From assembly GCF_018449695.1 (NCBI RefSeq), contig NZ_JAAVUY010000010.1, positions 124,001-188,000 of the forward strand: a stretch of DNA of 64,000 nucleotides, written 5' to 3'. Positions 50,641-60,396 of this stretch are shown one piece after another; within the stretch, counting starts at the first letter, position 1; each line of letters begins with the position of its first letter. The notes below the pieces were generated by a model, which searched no databases, had not been told where the DNA came from, and saw only the letters and a list, made by a program, of their open reading frames with translations. The DNA is from Bradyrhizobium sp. dw_411. Its GTDB lineage: Bacteria; Pseudomonadota; Alphaproteobacteria; Rhizobiales; Xanthobacteraceae. Position numbers and translations under genes: made by a program.

Positions 50641-51909
50641 ATGCAATACCGTTCAAGCACGCCGGAGTTCGACCGCACCATCGAGGGTTTTCACACCGGC
50701 GAGCACCTGGTGAATGCAAGGCGGCAGGCCGATGCGCGAAAGCTCGACGATGTTCTGATCGTCGATGTCGATTGTCATCATTACGAGACTGATAATTTCG
50801 CAGAGATCATCGAATATATCGAAGACCCCGTCATCAAGCAGGGCGCTGTCAATACCTTCGCCTATAAAGGCTCCGCGGCAATCCTGATGGATCAGCCCGG
50901 CTATCAGGACATCGGCGGCCGCGTCTCGCGCTACCTCGAGCGCAAGCACGAGAAGATACCGAAGACCGCCAATCCGCGCGAAGTCGAACAAACCCTGCGC
51001 TGGATGAATGCGCTGAGCGTCGATTATGCCTGCCTGTTTCCGACGCCGATGCTGTTCATGGGGCTGCATCCTCAGGCCGAGGTCGAGGTCGCGATGGCGC
51101 GGGCCTATAACAGGTGGCTCACTGACAACGTGCTGCCGTCGAATCCCCGCCTGCGGTCGATGCTGTATCTGCCGTTCAACGATCCCGAAGCTACCTATCA
51201 GATGGTCAAGGAATATGGCCACAAGCCCGGTGTGATCGGCTTCATGGTGGTGTCGACGCGCTACAAGCCGGTCTACGACAACGCCTTCATGAAGACCTAC
51301 GCGCTATTGGAAGAACTCGGATTGCCGCTGTCATTCCATGCCTCGTATAACTGGAACGATCAGCTGGTCTCGATGACCAATCGCTTCATCACGGCCCATG
51401 CGGTTGGGTTCACGTTCTTCAACGCCGTGCATTGCGCGAACTGGATCGTCAACGGACTGCCGGAACGGTTTCCCAAACTGAAAGTGATCTGGATCGAGTC
51501 AGGGCTGGCCTGGATTCCCTGGCTGATGCAGCGGCTCGACAATGATTACCGGATGCGAACCTCCGAGGCGCCCGCGCTCAAGAAGCTGCCCAGCGAGTAT
51601 ATGAGGGATATGTTCTACACCACCCAGCCGATGGAGATGGTGAACAACCACGAGGCGCTTGAGCTGACCTTCAAGATGATCAACGCCGATACGCAATTGC
51701 TGTATTCATCGGACTATCCGCACTGGGACATGGACCTGCCGAGCACGATCTGGGACTTGCCGTTCCTGAGCGAAAAATCCAAGCGAAACATCCTGGGCCT
51801 CAACGCCAAGCGGATATTCAACCTGGACGTTTCGGATCGTTTTCCTGACGCCAAGGGAAAGTCCGACGGCATGGTCGATACGTTCAAGCAGCAAGTGACC
51901 CCGGCCTGA
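50641..51909 (+). CDS. Amidohydrolase (ACMSD-like amidohydrolase family 2)
   Basis: 422-residue TIM-barrel metal-dependent hydrolase/decarboxylase. The N-terminal metal site is VDVDCHHYE, mid-barrel His in LSFHASYNW, and WIESGLAWIPWLMQRLD plus YSSDYPHWDMD (late Asp/His) are typical. Family relatives hydrolyse or decarboxylate aromatic-ring metabolites. AGAGGAAA precedes the ATG. Last gene of the Bug-Rieske cluster and convergent with a LysR gene. Confidence 0.9.
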   Translation: MQYRSSTPEFDRTIEGFHTGEHLVNARRQADARKLDDVLIVDVDCHHYETDNFAEIIEYIEDPVIKQGAVNTFAYKGSAAILMDQPGYQDIGGRVSRYLERKHEKIPKTANPREVEQTLRWMNALSVDYACLFPTPMLFMGLHPQAEVEVAMARAYNRWLTDNVLPSNPRLRSMLYLPFNDPEATYQMVKEYGHKPGVIGFMVVSTRYKPVYDNAFMKTYALLEELGLPLSFHASYNWNDQLVSMTNRFITAHAVGFTFFNAVHCANWIVNGLPERFPKLKVIWIESGLAWIPWLMQRLDNDYRMRTSEAPALKKLPSEYMRDMFYTTQPMEMVNNHEALELTFKMINADTQLLYSSDYPHWDMDLPSTIWDLPFLSEKSKRNILGLNAKRIFNLDVSDRFPDAKGKSDGMVDTFKQQVTPA

Positions 51910-51932
51910 TGGCTTCGGGGTAAAGTAGCGAG

Positions 51933-52847
51933 CTAACTCAGGTCGCTCTGCAGGGCGTCGCTGACCCGCTTGACCAGCCAGTTCTTGAACACTTGAACCT
52001 TGCGCATGTCCGATGAGCGCGCCGGCCAGACCACATGATAGGCGAACATCGACCGCGCGCGAATCGAGAATGGCTCGATCAGCCGTCCGGCGGCGAGATC
52101 GGGCCCCACGACGCCGGAGCGGCCGAGCGTGACGCCGAGGCCGTCGATCGCCGCCTGCAGCGATGTGATCATGTAGTCGCAGGTGATCTCCGAGCGGAAT
52201 TGCATCTCGTTGGTCTTTGCGGTCTCGAGCCAGAACGGCCATTCGTCGCGCAGGATCGTCGAAGCGGTCCGAATAATCGTATGCCGTTCGAGATCCCCGG
52301 GCGATTTCAGAGGCGGGCCAGCCGCCAGCAGTCCCGGGCTGCAGACCGGAAAAACTTCTTCGTCAGCCAGCCTCTCCGCCGTCATGCCGGCCCAGCCGCC
52401 CGCGCCGTGCCAGATCGCGACGTCGAAGTCGTGGTGGAAATTATTCTCGAACGCCTGAATGGTCCGCAGCTTCAGCGAAATCGCCGGATGCTGCGCGCGA
52501 AAATCATGCAGATGGGGCAATAACCGCTTGACCGCGAACAGGCCGAGGCACTGAACCGTCAGCATGTTCTCGTCGCTCTGGTCGGTCGCGCGGTCGGTGG
52601 CGGCGGAAATTTCCATGATCGCGTTGCGGACCGATCGCAAATAGATTTCGCCGGCCTCAGTCAGCGCAATCATGTTCGCATTGCGTACGAAAAGTTTGAC
52701 CCGAAGCAGATCCTCCAGGTTCTTGATCTGGTGGCTGATCGCCGTCTGGGTCAAATTGAGTTCAATCGCGGCGCGGGTGAAACTCAAATGACGCGCTGCG
52801 GCCTCAAAGGCGCGCAGGCTCATCATGGAAGGCAGATGGTTTCGCAT
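51933..52847 (-). CDS. LysR-family regulator (GcvA-like)
   Basis: 304 residues: HTH MMSLRAFEAAARHLSFTRAAIELNLTQTAISHQIKNLE and a periplasmic-binding-like effector domain (LTVQCLGLFAVKRLLPHL). ATG 52847 begins the conserved MRNHLPSMMSLRAF segment; an upstream frame adds non-conserved residues. Convergent with, and probably controlling, the amidohydrolase cluster (inference); no obvious operator seen. Confidence 0.9.
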   Translation of the reverse strand: MRNHLPSMMSLRAFEAAARHLSFTRAAIELNLTQTAISHQIKNLEDLLRVKLFVRNANMIALTEAGEIYLRSVRNAIMEISAATDRATDQSDENMLTVQCLGLFAVKRLLPHLHDFRAQHPAISLKLRTIQAFENNFHHDFDVAIWHGAGGWAGMTAERLADEEVFPVCSPGLLAAGPPLKSPGDLERHTIIRTASTILRDEWPFWLETAKTNEMQFRSEITCDYMITSLQAAIDGLGVTLGRSGVVGPDLAAGRLIEPFSIRARSMFAYHVVWPARSSDMRKVQVFKNWLVKRVSDALQSDLS

Positions 52848-53044
52848 GAATCCGATGGAACAGGTTTTGCGCGCTGCAACATAACCGGCTGCAACATGAC
52901 AATTTGAAACCATAAGCCAGAAAAGCGATCAGGATGGCAATGGCTTTCCGTGAGGCTTTCCGTCGCTCCGGCAACTGCGTTACCGCAATGTCCACGTAGC
53001 CGAACGCATCAGATGCAGCTTGTACGTGTCGCTTCACGCGCCGG

Positions 53045-54478
53045 TCATTCATGGATGTCTTGGCGAAATTCAAACGTCCAGTTCACGCCCGCAGGAGCAA
53101 AATCCAGGTTACCGCTTCCATTGAGCGCGCGAGGTACGATTTGCTCGATCACGACGTGGCCGAAGCCCCGCCGTTGCGGCGGCATAACGGGTGGTCCACC
53201 CTTTTCACGCCAATGGATTCGAACCTTGTCTTCCGCCTCGTCGATCTGCCAGCAGATCAGCACATCGCCCTGCTGTCCCGATAACGCGCCGTGCTTTGAA
53301 GCGTTGGTCGCCAGCTCGTGCAAGGCCAGGCCCAGATGTTGCGCGGCGTCGGGTTTCAGGATGACCGGGGGACCGGTTGCGTCGATCCGGCCTGCGTTGG
53401 TTTCGCCGAAGGGCCGCATCTGCGCTGCTACGAGATCGTGGAGCGAAGCGCCGTGCCAATGGTCCTTGACCAGCAGGTCATGACAATGCGCAAGCGCCTG
53501 CAGGCGCTCCGAAAAGCGCATCTGATACTGACGCACGTCACCCGCGTATTGCGCAGTCTGGTTGGCGACCGCCATGACGACCGCAAGCAGATTTTTACTG
53601 CGATGTGAAAGCTCATCGATGATGAACCGGATGTGCTCTTCGCGGCGCCGCTGCTCGCTGATATCGATGTGGGTTCCAATCCATCGGTAGACGTTCTGCG
53701 TCGCGTCGCGCAGTGGAATCGCCCGGGTCAGGAATGGACGATATTGCCCGTCCCTTCCGAGCAGTGGCAGTTCCATCTCCAGTGCCGTTCCGGTTCGAAG
53801 GGACTGCGCCCAGCGGTGGCGCGCATCCGGAAGCGAGGCAGCCGCGAGAAGCGCCTGCCAGTCATGTGCGCTGCCATCTCCGCTTGGCACGCCTGTATAT
53901 TCGTACCAACCGCTATTGACCCAGAATATCCTCCCGTTGGCCTCCGCCATCCAAACCAGTTGCGGGATGGAATCGGCCAGGGTGTGAAATTGCAGTTCGC
54001 TTGCCCGAAGGGCCGCTTCGGCGCGCTTGCGTTCGGTAATCTCCTCGGCTGCGACATTGACACCCACAATCTCGCCAGCCGGATTCCGGACCGGGTGCCA
54101 GTAGGTGATCCACGCGCGGTCCTCGACTTGATCAGCGCGCTGCCCGGCGACCTCGATCCCGGTCACCGCTTCGCCGGTCGCCATGATGGAGCGGACAATC
54201 GCTTCGACAGACTCGGCCAACGCCGGGACGCACTCTCGCACGGTTCGTCCCAGATGCCCTTCGATGGAAATCCCGCATATTTCGGTGAGGTGCTGGTTGA
54301 TGTGCACGTAGCGGCAGTCGGGAGACAGGAATGCGAGCCCGATTGGCGCAGTATCGTAGATAAGCTGCAACGCGGGCTGCTGGGTGAACGGCAGGCCGGG
54401 CAGGAGGGGTGGCTGATCCGCTTTCGCGCTACGGTCCGCCTCATCCGCCAACAGATGTCTCCCAATCCGCTGTGACAT
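53045..54478 (-). CDS. Two-PAS HWE-family sensor histidine kinase
   Basis: 477 residues: two PAS/PAC domains (about 35-155 and 165-285) followed by an HWE kinase core with ELSHRSKNLLAVVMAVANQ, LHELATNASKHGALS, HWREKGGPP and FGHVVIEQIV. No membrane segments. HWE kinases often act with a receiver encoded elsewhere; none is adjacent. The 197 bp between its stop and the LysR start hold nothing I recognise. Confidence 0.9.
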   Translation of the reverse strand: MSQRIGRHLLADEADRSAKADQPPLLPGLPFTQQPALQLIYDTAPIGLAFLSPDCRYVHINQHLTEICGISIEGHLGRTVRECVPALAESVEAIVRSIMATGEAVTGIEVAGQRADQVEDRAWITYWHPVRNPAGEIVGVNVAAEEITERKRAEAALRASELQFHTLADSIPQLVWMAEANGRIFWVNSGWYEYTGVPSGDGSAHDWQALLAAASLPDARHRWAQSLRTGTALEMELPLLGRDGQYRPFLTRAIPLRDATQNVYRWIGTHIDISEQRRREEHIRFIIDELSHRSKNLLAVVMAVANQTAQYAGDVRQYQMRFSERLQALAHCHDLLVKDHWHGASLHDLVAAQMRPFGETNAGRIDATGPPVILKPDAAQHLGLALHELATNASKHGALSGQQGDVLICWQIDEAEDKVRIHWREKGGPPVMPPQRRGFGHVVIEQIVPRALNGSGNLDFAPAGVNWTFEFRQDIHE

Positions 54479-54807
54479 CGATCAGCCTACACGTTTTTTC
54501 CAGTCTCGACAGCGCCGGCTTGGAGGATTGCCCCTTTTGAATTCCGGGACGTGGTGGAATCGGCGTGGTGAATCGTGAGCGAAGAAAGTGCGCGCGGCAC
54601 CGCTTCCGACGATGTCGTCATGGTCGCCGGAGGTTGGACACCGTAGGCGTGAAATTTGTTCACAATACAGCCGAAAGTATGCCTGAAATTCGGCGCCCTG
54701 ACGTTTTGGAGCATCCCCATGGGCGACTGAAGGTAATGGCCGGCCGGTAAAATGATTTGCGGTGGAACAGATGCGCAGCAGTTATCCCGGAGGCCTGCTT
54801 CCTGAGG
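54479..54807. other. Intergenic stretch without a convincing gene
   Basis: 329 bp between the HWE kinase start and the stop of the Bug gene. Short open frames on both strands have no ribosome site or recognisable protein. It should contain the kinase promoter. No repeat or hairpin of note. Confidence 0.6.
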
Positions 54808-55782
54808 CTACTTCCCCGCCGCCGCATTCAGGATCGGAAGCAGCCGCGCGGCTTCGCTTCGCATCAGGTCGGCCAGCGGTTTGGGTCCGCGGCGGTCTGG
54901 TTCCGCGATCTCGGCGCCGAGCTCGGCAAACCGTTTCTGCACGCCTTCTTCGCTCAACCCCTTGTTCAAGGCGGCCACGTATTTTTCGATGATCGGCTTG
55001 GGGGTGCCGACCGGCGCGAACGCCGCATAATTCACGGCGAAGTCGAATTCGGGGAGACCCTGTTCATGAGAGGTCGGCACATCCGGCATCATCGGGCTGC
55101 GCTTTTTTGAAGCGATCGCCAGGGCCCTCACCGTGCCGGCGCGCACCTGCGCCAGATTGCCGAGCACCGGGTCGCATTCATAATCGATTTCACCGACCAG
55201 CATCGCGTTCAAGACGGGCGCTGTGCCGGTGAACGGGATCAAGGCCGGCTTGATGCCCATCGCCGAGTTGAGCAGCAGGCATCCGATATAGGAGACCGAA
55301 CCGACCCCGGCGTGCCCGACATTGAGCTTGTTCGGGTTGGCCTTGGCATAGGCGACGAATTCGCTGAGAGTCTTGGCCGGGAACTCTTTGCGGACCACAA
55401 GCACTTCGGGATATTCGGCCGTCAGTCCGATCGGCTCAAAGTCCTTTTGCGGGTCGTAAGCGATGTCAGGGTAGAACGCCGGCGCCAGCGCATTGGTGCC
55501 GGTGTGGCCGAAAAAGATGGTGTAACCGTCGGCGGGCGCGCGCGCGGCGCGTTGGGCGCCAATCGTGCCGCCGGCGCCGTTGATATTTTCGACGATCACC
55601 CGCTGGCCAAGGTGGCGCGTGAAAATGTCGGCGACGATCCGGCCGGTAATATCGGCCGGGCCGCCCACGGCAAAGGGGACGATCATCGTGATCGGCCGAG
55701 CCGGAAAATCCTGCGCATGCGCCGGCGCGCCGGTGATGATGCTCGCCGTCAGAATGGCGGCTGCTACCCAATGTTTCGTCAC
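54808..55782 (-). CDS. Bug/TctC-type periplasmic substrate-binding protein
   Basis: 324 residues: signal peptide (MTKHWVAAAILTASIITG, ending PAHAQ), IVPFAVGGPADITGRIVAD, ENINGAGGTIGAQRAA and VGHAGVGSVSYIG. The GTG start has a GGGAGAAG site and overlaps the LacI stop by 4 bp, so it is expressed with its regulator. No TctA/TctB genes are close; it may work with a transporter elsewhere. Confidence 0.93.
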   Translation of the reverse strand: MTKHWVAAAILTASIITGAPAHAQDFPARPITMIVPFAVGGPADITGRIVADIFTRHLGQRVIVENINGAGGTIGAQRAARAPADGYTIFFGHTGTNALAPAFYPDIAYDPQKDFEPIGLTAEYPEVLVVRKEFPAKTLSEFVAYAKANPNKLNVGHAGVGSVSYIGCLLLNSAMGIKPALIPFTGTAPVLNAMLVGEIDYECDPVLGNLAQVRAGTVRALAIASKKRSPMMPDVPTSHEQGLPEFDFAVNYAAFAPVGTPKPIIEKYVAALNKGLSEEGVQKRFAELGAEIAEPDRRGPKPLADLMRSEAARLLPILNAAAGK

Positions 55783-56843
55783 GATCTTCTCCCTGACGTA
55801 TTTTTCTGTGCGCGTGTTGTGCTCTCGCGCTGTGCGATGTCAAATTTCAGGTCTACCACGGGGGGACCTTCGTGTGTTCCGTTCAACCGGGCGACCAGCA
55901 TCGCCGCGCTTTGGCGGCCGATCTCCTCGCGCGGAATGCGCAGCGTGGTAATGGTGGGTGCGACGTGGCTTAGCAAGTCGACGTCGTCGAAGCTCGCGAT
56001 CGCGAGCCGGTCCGGCACCGCCCAGCCCCGGCGCTGGCATTCGAACAAGGCGCCGACCGCCATCACGTCCGCGGCAAAGAAAATGGCGTCGATGTCGGGC
56101 GCGCGCTCGATCAGTTGCACGACGGCGCTGACGCCGCCGGCAAAGCCCGGCTCCGATTCGGCGATGATGGCCGGGTCTTCGGGCAGCCCCAGCTCCTTCA
56201 GCGCAGCACGATAGCCGCGCCGCCGCTCGACGGAGCGCTCGTTGTCATGCACCGGCAACGTTACAAATCCGATCCGGCGATAGCCGAGGCTGCCTAGATG
56301 CATCACCATCGCCTTGGCCGCTTTGAAGCCTGAATAGCTGACGCACAGGTCGAGCGGCGTGCGTGTCAACTGGCCGATCTCGACGGTCGGAATGCCGGCG
56401 GCCTTCACCAGCGCCGTTGCCCGGGCGGTGTGCCTTGTGCTGTGCAGGATCAGCGCGCACACGCGCTGCCCGAGGAAGGCGGCGATGGCCGCCTCCTCGG
56501 CGGCGGAATCATGGCCGCTGCTGGCGATCAACAGATGCAGCCCGTGCTGGCTGAGCACGTCGGCGATCGCTTGCGCCATCTGGGCATACAAAGAATTGCT
56601 GATGCCCGGCACGATCAATCCGACAACGCGCGAGCGCTGCGACGACAGGCTGCCGGCGAGGCGGTTCGGCACGTATCCGGTGTGTTGCATCGCTGCCTGC
56701 ACCCGGTCCCGCATCGCCTGGGAGACGGCGGCAGGGTCGCGCAATGCGCGCGACACCGTCATCGGCGAAACACCCGCCTGCGCTGCGACGTCCTCCATCC
56801 GCAAGGCATCGTTGTTGCGCTTGCGCCCGCGCCCCTGACGCAT
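55779..56843 (-). CDS. LacI-family regulator
   Basis: 354 residues: HTH VAAQAGVSPMTVSRALRDP with the hinge region TGYVPNRLAGSLSSQRSRVVGLIVP, then a sugar-binding-protein-like effector domain. It probably regulates the downstream Bug gene and the divergent dehydrogenase cluster through palindromes in the 209-bp intergenic region. Effector unknown. Confidence 0.93.
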   Translation of the reverse strand: MRQGRGRKRNNDALRMEDVAAQAGVSPMTVSRALRDPAAVSQAMRDRVQAAMQHTGYVPNRLAGSLSSQRSRVVGLIVPGISNSLYAQMAQAIADVLSQHGLHLLIASSGHDSAAEEAAIAAFLGQRVCALILHSTRHTARATALVKAAGIPTVEIGQLTRTPLDLCVSYSGFKAAKAMVMHLGSLGYRRIGFVTLPVHDNERSVERRRGYRAALKELGLPEDPAIIAESEPGFAGGVSAVVQLIERAPDIDAIFFAADVMAVGALFECQRRGWAVPDRLAIASFDDVDLLSHVAPTITTLRIPREEIGRQSAAMLVARLNGTHEGPPVVDLKFDIAQRESTTRAQKNTSGRRS

Positions 56844-56921
56844 GAAGCCGTTCCCTCAATGACGATGTTGGCAACCAACTAAGATGGAAACCAGTGTTGG
56901 CCAACGCTATCGCGCTTTTTG

Positions 56922-56935
56922 TGGTAGCGCTACCA
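56922..56935. promoter_or_regulatory. LacI-type operator cluster
   Basis: TGGTAGCGCTACCA is a perfect palindrome with the central CG typical of LacI/GalR operators. Two further inverted repeats sit nearby: GTTGGCCAAC (56896-56905) and GTTGG-CAA-CCAAC (56867-56879). Confidence 0.72.
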
Positions 56936-57052
56936 AATTTGGCTTGCTGAATGCCGCAGCCACGATAAAGTCCGCGCGCCGGCTCGCGGCAAGTGACCAA
57001 TTAAGAACCAAGCAAGACAAGCAAGAACAAGAAGCAGGAAAGAGAACAAACT

Positions 57053-57952
57053 ATGCCAGGTGATATCGGATTCGTCGGGTTGGGCCAGATGGGCAGCCGC
57101 ATGTCGATGCGACTGCTGGATGCCGGTTACAGCCTCACGGTTTTCGACAGAGACGAGGCTGCGATGAAGCCGCTGGTGGCGCGCGGCGCCCGCCGTGCGG
57201 CGAGCGCGGCCGAAGTGGCGTCCGCCTCCGATACCGTGCTGGTCAGCCTTCCGACGCCGGATATCGTGCATCAGGTGGTATTCGGGCCCGGCGGTATCGT
57301 CGAGGGGAACCGGGCCAGCACGCTAATTGATCTGTCCACGACAGGCCCACGGATGTCCGGCGCTATCGCCGAGGAATTGTCGAAAGGCAAGCGGATCGCG
57401 CTGGTCGATGCTCCCGTTAGCGGCGGCACCGGCGGCGCGGAGAAGGGCACGCTCGCGGTGATGGCCGCGTGCGAAAAAGATGTCTTTGAGAGCGTTCAGC
57501 CGATCCTGAAAGTCTTCGGCAAGGTGTTCTTTTGCGGCGACAAGCCCGGCATGGGACAGACGCTGAAATTGGCCAACAACATGATCGCGGTTGCGGCGCT
57601 GGCGATTTCGTCCGAAGCGATGGCGATGGGCGTCAAGGCGGGGCTCGATCCGCAAACCATGATCGACGTCATCATGGTTTCCAGCGGCGGCAACGTCGCA
57701 CTGCGCGATAAATTTCCAAAGGCTGTGCTGACCGGCACGTTCGATTTCGGTTTCGCCACCGGGCTTTCCTACAAGGATGTGCGGTTGTGTGTCGATGAGG
57801 CCGAGGCGATCGGCGTGCCGATGGTGGTCGGCGCGGCGGTGCGGCAATTGATGGCCGTCACCAACGCAACGTTTGGACCAACGAGCGACTTCACGTCGGT
57901 GGCGCGATTGCTGGAAACCTGGTCGGGGGTCGAAATCAGAAGCCGGAAATAG
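57053..57952 (+). CDS. 3-hydroxyisobutyrate dehydrogenase-family oxidoreductase 1
   Basis: 299 residues: Rossmann start GFVGLGQMGSRMSMRLLDAGY, substrate loop DAPVSGGTGGAEKGTL and catalytic-lysine segment GMGQTLKLANNM. NAD(P)-dependent beta-hydroxyacid dehydrogenase. It is divergent from the LacI-Bug pair and about 60% similar by eye to the protein encoded at 59500. Likely acts on a small hydroxy acid imported by neighbouring transporters. Confidence 0.92.
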   Translation: MPGDIGFVGLGQMGSRMSMRLLDAGYSLTVFDRDEAAMKPLVARGARRAASAAEVASASDTVLVSLPTPDIVHQVVFGPGGIVEGNRASTLIDLSTTGPRMSGAIAEELSKGKRIALVDAPVSGGTGGAEKGTLAVMAACEKDVFESVQPILKVFGKVFFCGDKPGMGQTLKLANNMIAVAALAISSEAMAMGVKAGLDPQTMIDVIMVSSGGNVALRDKFPKAVLTGTFDFGFATGLSYKDVRLCVDEAEAIGVPMVVGAAVRQLMAVTNATFGPTSDFTSVARLLETWSGVEIRSRK

Positions 57953-57960
57953 CCGGCGAT

Positions 57961-57993
57961 GGGGCGCAAAACACCGTCAGAGTGTGACGCCCC
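57961..57993 (+). other. Intercistronic hairpin
   Basis: GGGGCG/CGCCCC outer arms with inner ACAC/GTGT between the dehydrogenase and the MFS gene. No T-tract follows; possibly an mRNA-stabilising or partial-termination structure. Confidence 0.4.
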
Positions 57994-58028
57994 TCAAAGC
58001 ATAAAATAAAAGCTCGGGAGAGACGACA

Positions 58029-59408
58029 ATGAGCGGCACGGATGTAGGCCGACGGCTGGATCGCTTGGCGATTTCACGCTTTCACTGGCGCGTGCTTGGC
58101 CTGATCGCGGCCGGCATGTTCTTCGATTCGTTCGATCTCTACCTCGCCGGCGGCGTGCTCGGCGCACTGGTACAGTCCGGCGAATCGAATCTCTCGCTCA
58201 ATGCGTCGTTTATCTCGGCGACCTTCTTCGGCATGATGATCGGCGCCTGGTTCGCCGGCATTCTCGGTGACAGGTTCGGGCGCAAGTTTTCGTATCAGTT
58301 CAACCTGATGATATTCGGTCTCGCATCGCTCGCCGGCGCCGCCGCGCCGTCGATGACATGGCTGATTGCGGCGCGCTTTGTCATGGGGCTCGGGCTCGGC
58401 GCCGAGATCGTGGTCGGTTACGGCACGCTGAGCGAATTCATCCCCGCGCGCCATCGCGGACGCTTTGCAACCCTTTTGAACCTCATCATCAATTCCAGTC
58501 TGTTGATTTCCACGCTGATCGGCTGGGTCGTGATTCCGCAGTTCGGCTGGCGATGGATGTTCGTGATTGTCGCGGTGGGGGCGTTCATCGTCTGGTTCCT
58601 GAGGCGCGCGATGCCGGAATCGCCGCGCTGGCTCGCAAGCCAGGGGCGTATCGAGGAAGCAGACGCGATCGTGCGTCAGGCGGAGGCCGAGTCCGAAGTG
58701 TTCGAGGAAGCCGCCGCGCCGCCGGCCGGCGCCGAGACGCATTATGTGCTGCGCGACCTGTTCGGGCCGGCACTGCTGCGCCGCACCGTCGTGGCGACAG
58801 TCGTCACGGTCTGCCTGCTGACCTTCAATTTTACGTTCGTGAGCTGGGTGCCGACGTTCCTGGTCAAGCAAGGCCACGGCGTCGCCAATTCGCTCGGGCT
58901 TTCCGTGCTGATTTTCGCCGGCGGGCCGCTCGGCTCGCTGATTGGATTATTGCTGACCGAACGCATCGGCCGCCGCTGGGGCATTATCTGGTTTTCGCTG
59001 ATCAGCATCGTCGTCAGCACAGCCTATGTCAGCGTGACGGATTCGGCCTGGGTCGCCGGACTCGGATTTTTCGTGACCTGCCTGATCTACGTGCTCTCGT
59101 CGCTGAGCATCGCTTGCTACGTGCCGGAACTGTTTCCCACGGAGGTGCGGCTGCGCGGCAGCGGCATCGCCAATGCGGCCGGGCGCGCGGTCAACATTGT
59201 CGTGCCCTATGTGGTCGCGGCCAGCTTCGACGGTTTTGGTCTTTACGGCGTGCTGGGATTGATCGTGATCGCGCTGCTGCTGCAAATCGTCGTTCTGCTG
59301 GTGGCGGGAATCGAGACCAAGCAGCGCTCGCTGGAGGAACTCGCGACCAGGAACGATACGGGTGGCTTGCCTGTGGTCGCGGCTATCGAGGCGCACACCC
59401 GGGCCTGA
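58029..59408 (+). CDS. MFS metabolite:H+ symporter
   Basis: 459 residues with twelve membrane helices. Signature GILGDRFGRKFSYQF between helices 2 and 3 and ARFVMGLGLGAEIVVGYGTLSEFIP, as in the sugar/aromatic-acid symporter families. GGGAGAGACGAC precedes the ATG. Flanked by two dehydrogenase paralogues, so the imported compound is probably their substrate or precursor. Confidence 0.9.
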   Translation: MSGTDVGRRLDRLAISRFHWRVLGLIAAGMFFDSFDLYLAGGVLGALVQSGESNLSLNASFISATFFGMMIGAWFAGILGDRFGRKFSYQFNLMIFGLASLAGAAAPSMTWLIAARFVMGLGLGAEIVVGYGTLSEFIPARHRGRFATLLNLIINSSLLISTLIGWVVIPQFGWRWMFVIVAVGAFIVWFLRRAMPESPRWLASQGRIEEADAIVRQAEAESEVFEEAAAPPAGAETHYVLRDLFGPALLRRTVVATVVTVCLLTFNFTFVSWVPTFLVKQGHGVANSLGLSVLIFAGGPLGSLIGLLLTERIGRRWGIIWFSLISIVVSTAYVSVTDSAWVAGLGFFVTCLIYVLSSLSIACYVPELFPTEVRLRGSGIANAAGRAVNIVVPYVVAASFDGFGLYGVLGLIVIALLLQIVVLLVAGIETKQRSLEELATRNDTGGLPVVAAIEAHTRA

Positions 59409-59499
59409 ACTTGCCCGGCTGTGCGTCACGACGCCGTCAGGTTTTTGCAGCATGACAAAGGAAATTGCGGGCTAACCCGCTGGATAAAGGAGATCGTGG

Positions 59500-60396
59500 A
59501 TGGCTGGAGAGCTTCTCGGATTCATCGGCGTTGGCCGCATGGGTGGTCCGATGTGCGGACGCTTGCTTGATGCCGGCTATTCGCTGTGCGTCTATGACCG
59601 GGACCCGAATGCGACCGCGCCGCTGGCGGCGCGTGGCGCACGGATCGCCAATTCGCCCGGCGAGGTCGCCTCGGCGGCCGAAATCGTGCTGATCAGCCTG
59701 CCGACCCCGGATATCGTCAAGGCGGTTGCGCTCGGCGAGAACGGCATCGCCCACGGCAATCGCGTCCGCACGCTGATCGATCTGTCGACCACCGGCCCGG
59801 GGGTCGCAACGATAGTCGCGCGGGGTTTAAGCGATCACAACATCACCTTCGTCGATGCGCCGGTCAGCGGCGGCATCACCGGCGCCAAGGCCGGCACGCT
59901 GGCCGTGATGGTGTCCTGTCCCAAGGACGTCTACGCGCCCAAGGTCGAACCGATCCTGAAACATTTCGGCAAGCTGTTTTACACCGGCGAGAAACCGGGC
60001 CTCGCGCAAACCGCCAAGCTGGTCAACAATCTGCTGGCCGCCGCGGCGCTGGTGATTTCGTCCGAAGGCATGGCGATGGGCGTCAAAGCTGGCCTCGATC
60101 CTAAAATCCTGCTCGACATCATCAACGTTTCCTCCGGCCGCAACAGCGCCACTCAGGATAAATTCCCGCGTTCGGTGCTGCCCGGCACCTTCGATTTCGG
60201 CTTCGCCACGGCGTTGTCCTTCAAGGACGTGCGGCTGTGTCTCGAGGAGGGCGAGGCGATGGGCGTTCCGATGATCATGGGTGCCGTGGTGCGCCAGATT
60301 CTGGCGCTGACGCAGGCCAAATACGGTCCGGATTCCGATTTCACCTCGATCGCCAAGCTTTCCGAAGAGTGGGCTGGCGTCCAGATCAGGGGATAG
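59500..60396 (+). CDS. 3-hydroxyisobutyrate dehydrogenase-family oxidoreductase 2
   Basis: 298 residues, paralogue of the 57053 gene: GFIGVGRMGGPMCGRLLDAGY, DAPVSGGITGAKAGTL and GLAQTAKLVNNL. An AAAGGAGA site precedes the ATG. Immediately after the stop is a perfect GCCGCCGCGGCGGC palindrome (60397-60410). The two copies may handle different enantiomers or chain lengths. Confidence 0.92.
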   Translation: MAGELLGFIGVGRMGGPMCGRLLDAGYSLCVYDRDPNATAPLAARGARIANSPGEVASAAEIVLISLPTPDIVKAVALGENGIAHGNRVRTLIDLSTTGPGVATIVARGLSDHNITFVDAPVSGGITGAKAGTLAVMVSCPKDVYAPKVEPILKHFGKLFYTGEKPGLAQTAKLVNNLLAAAALVISSEGMAMGVKAGLDPKILLDIINVSSGRNSATQDKFPRSVLPGTFDFGFATALSFKDVRLCLEEGEAMGVPMIMGAVVRQILALTQAKYGPDSDFTSIAKLSEEWAGVQIRG

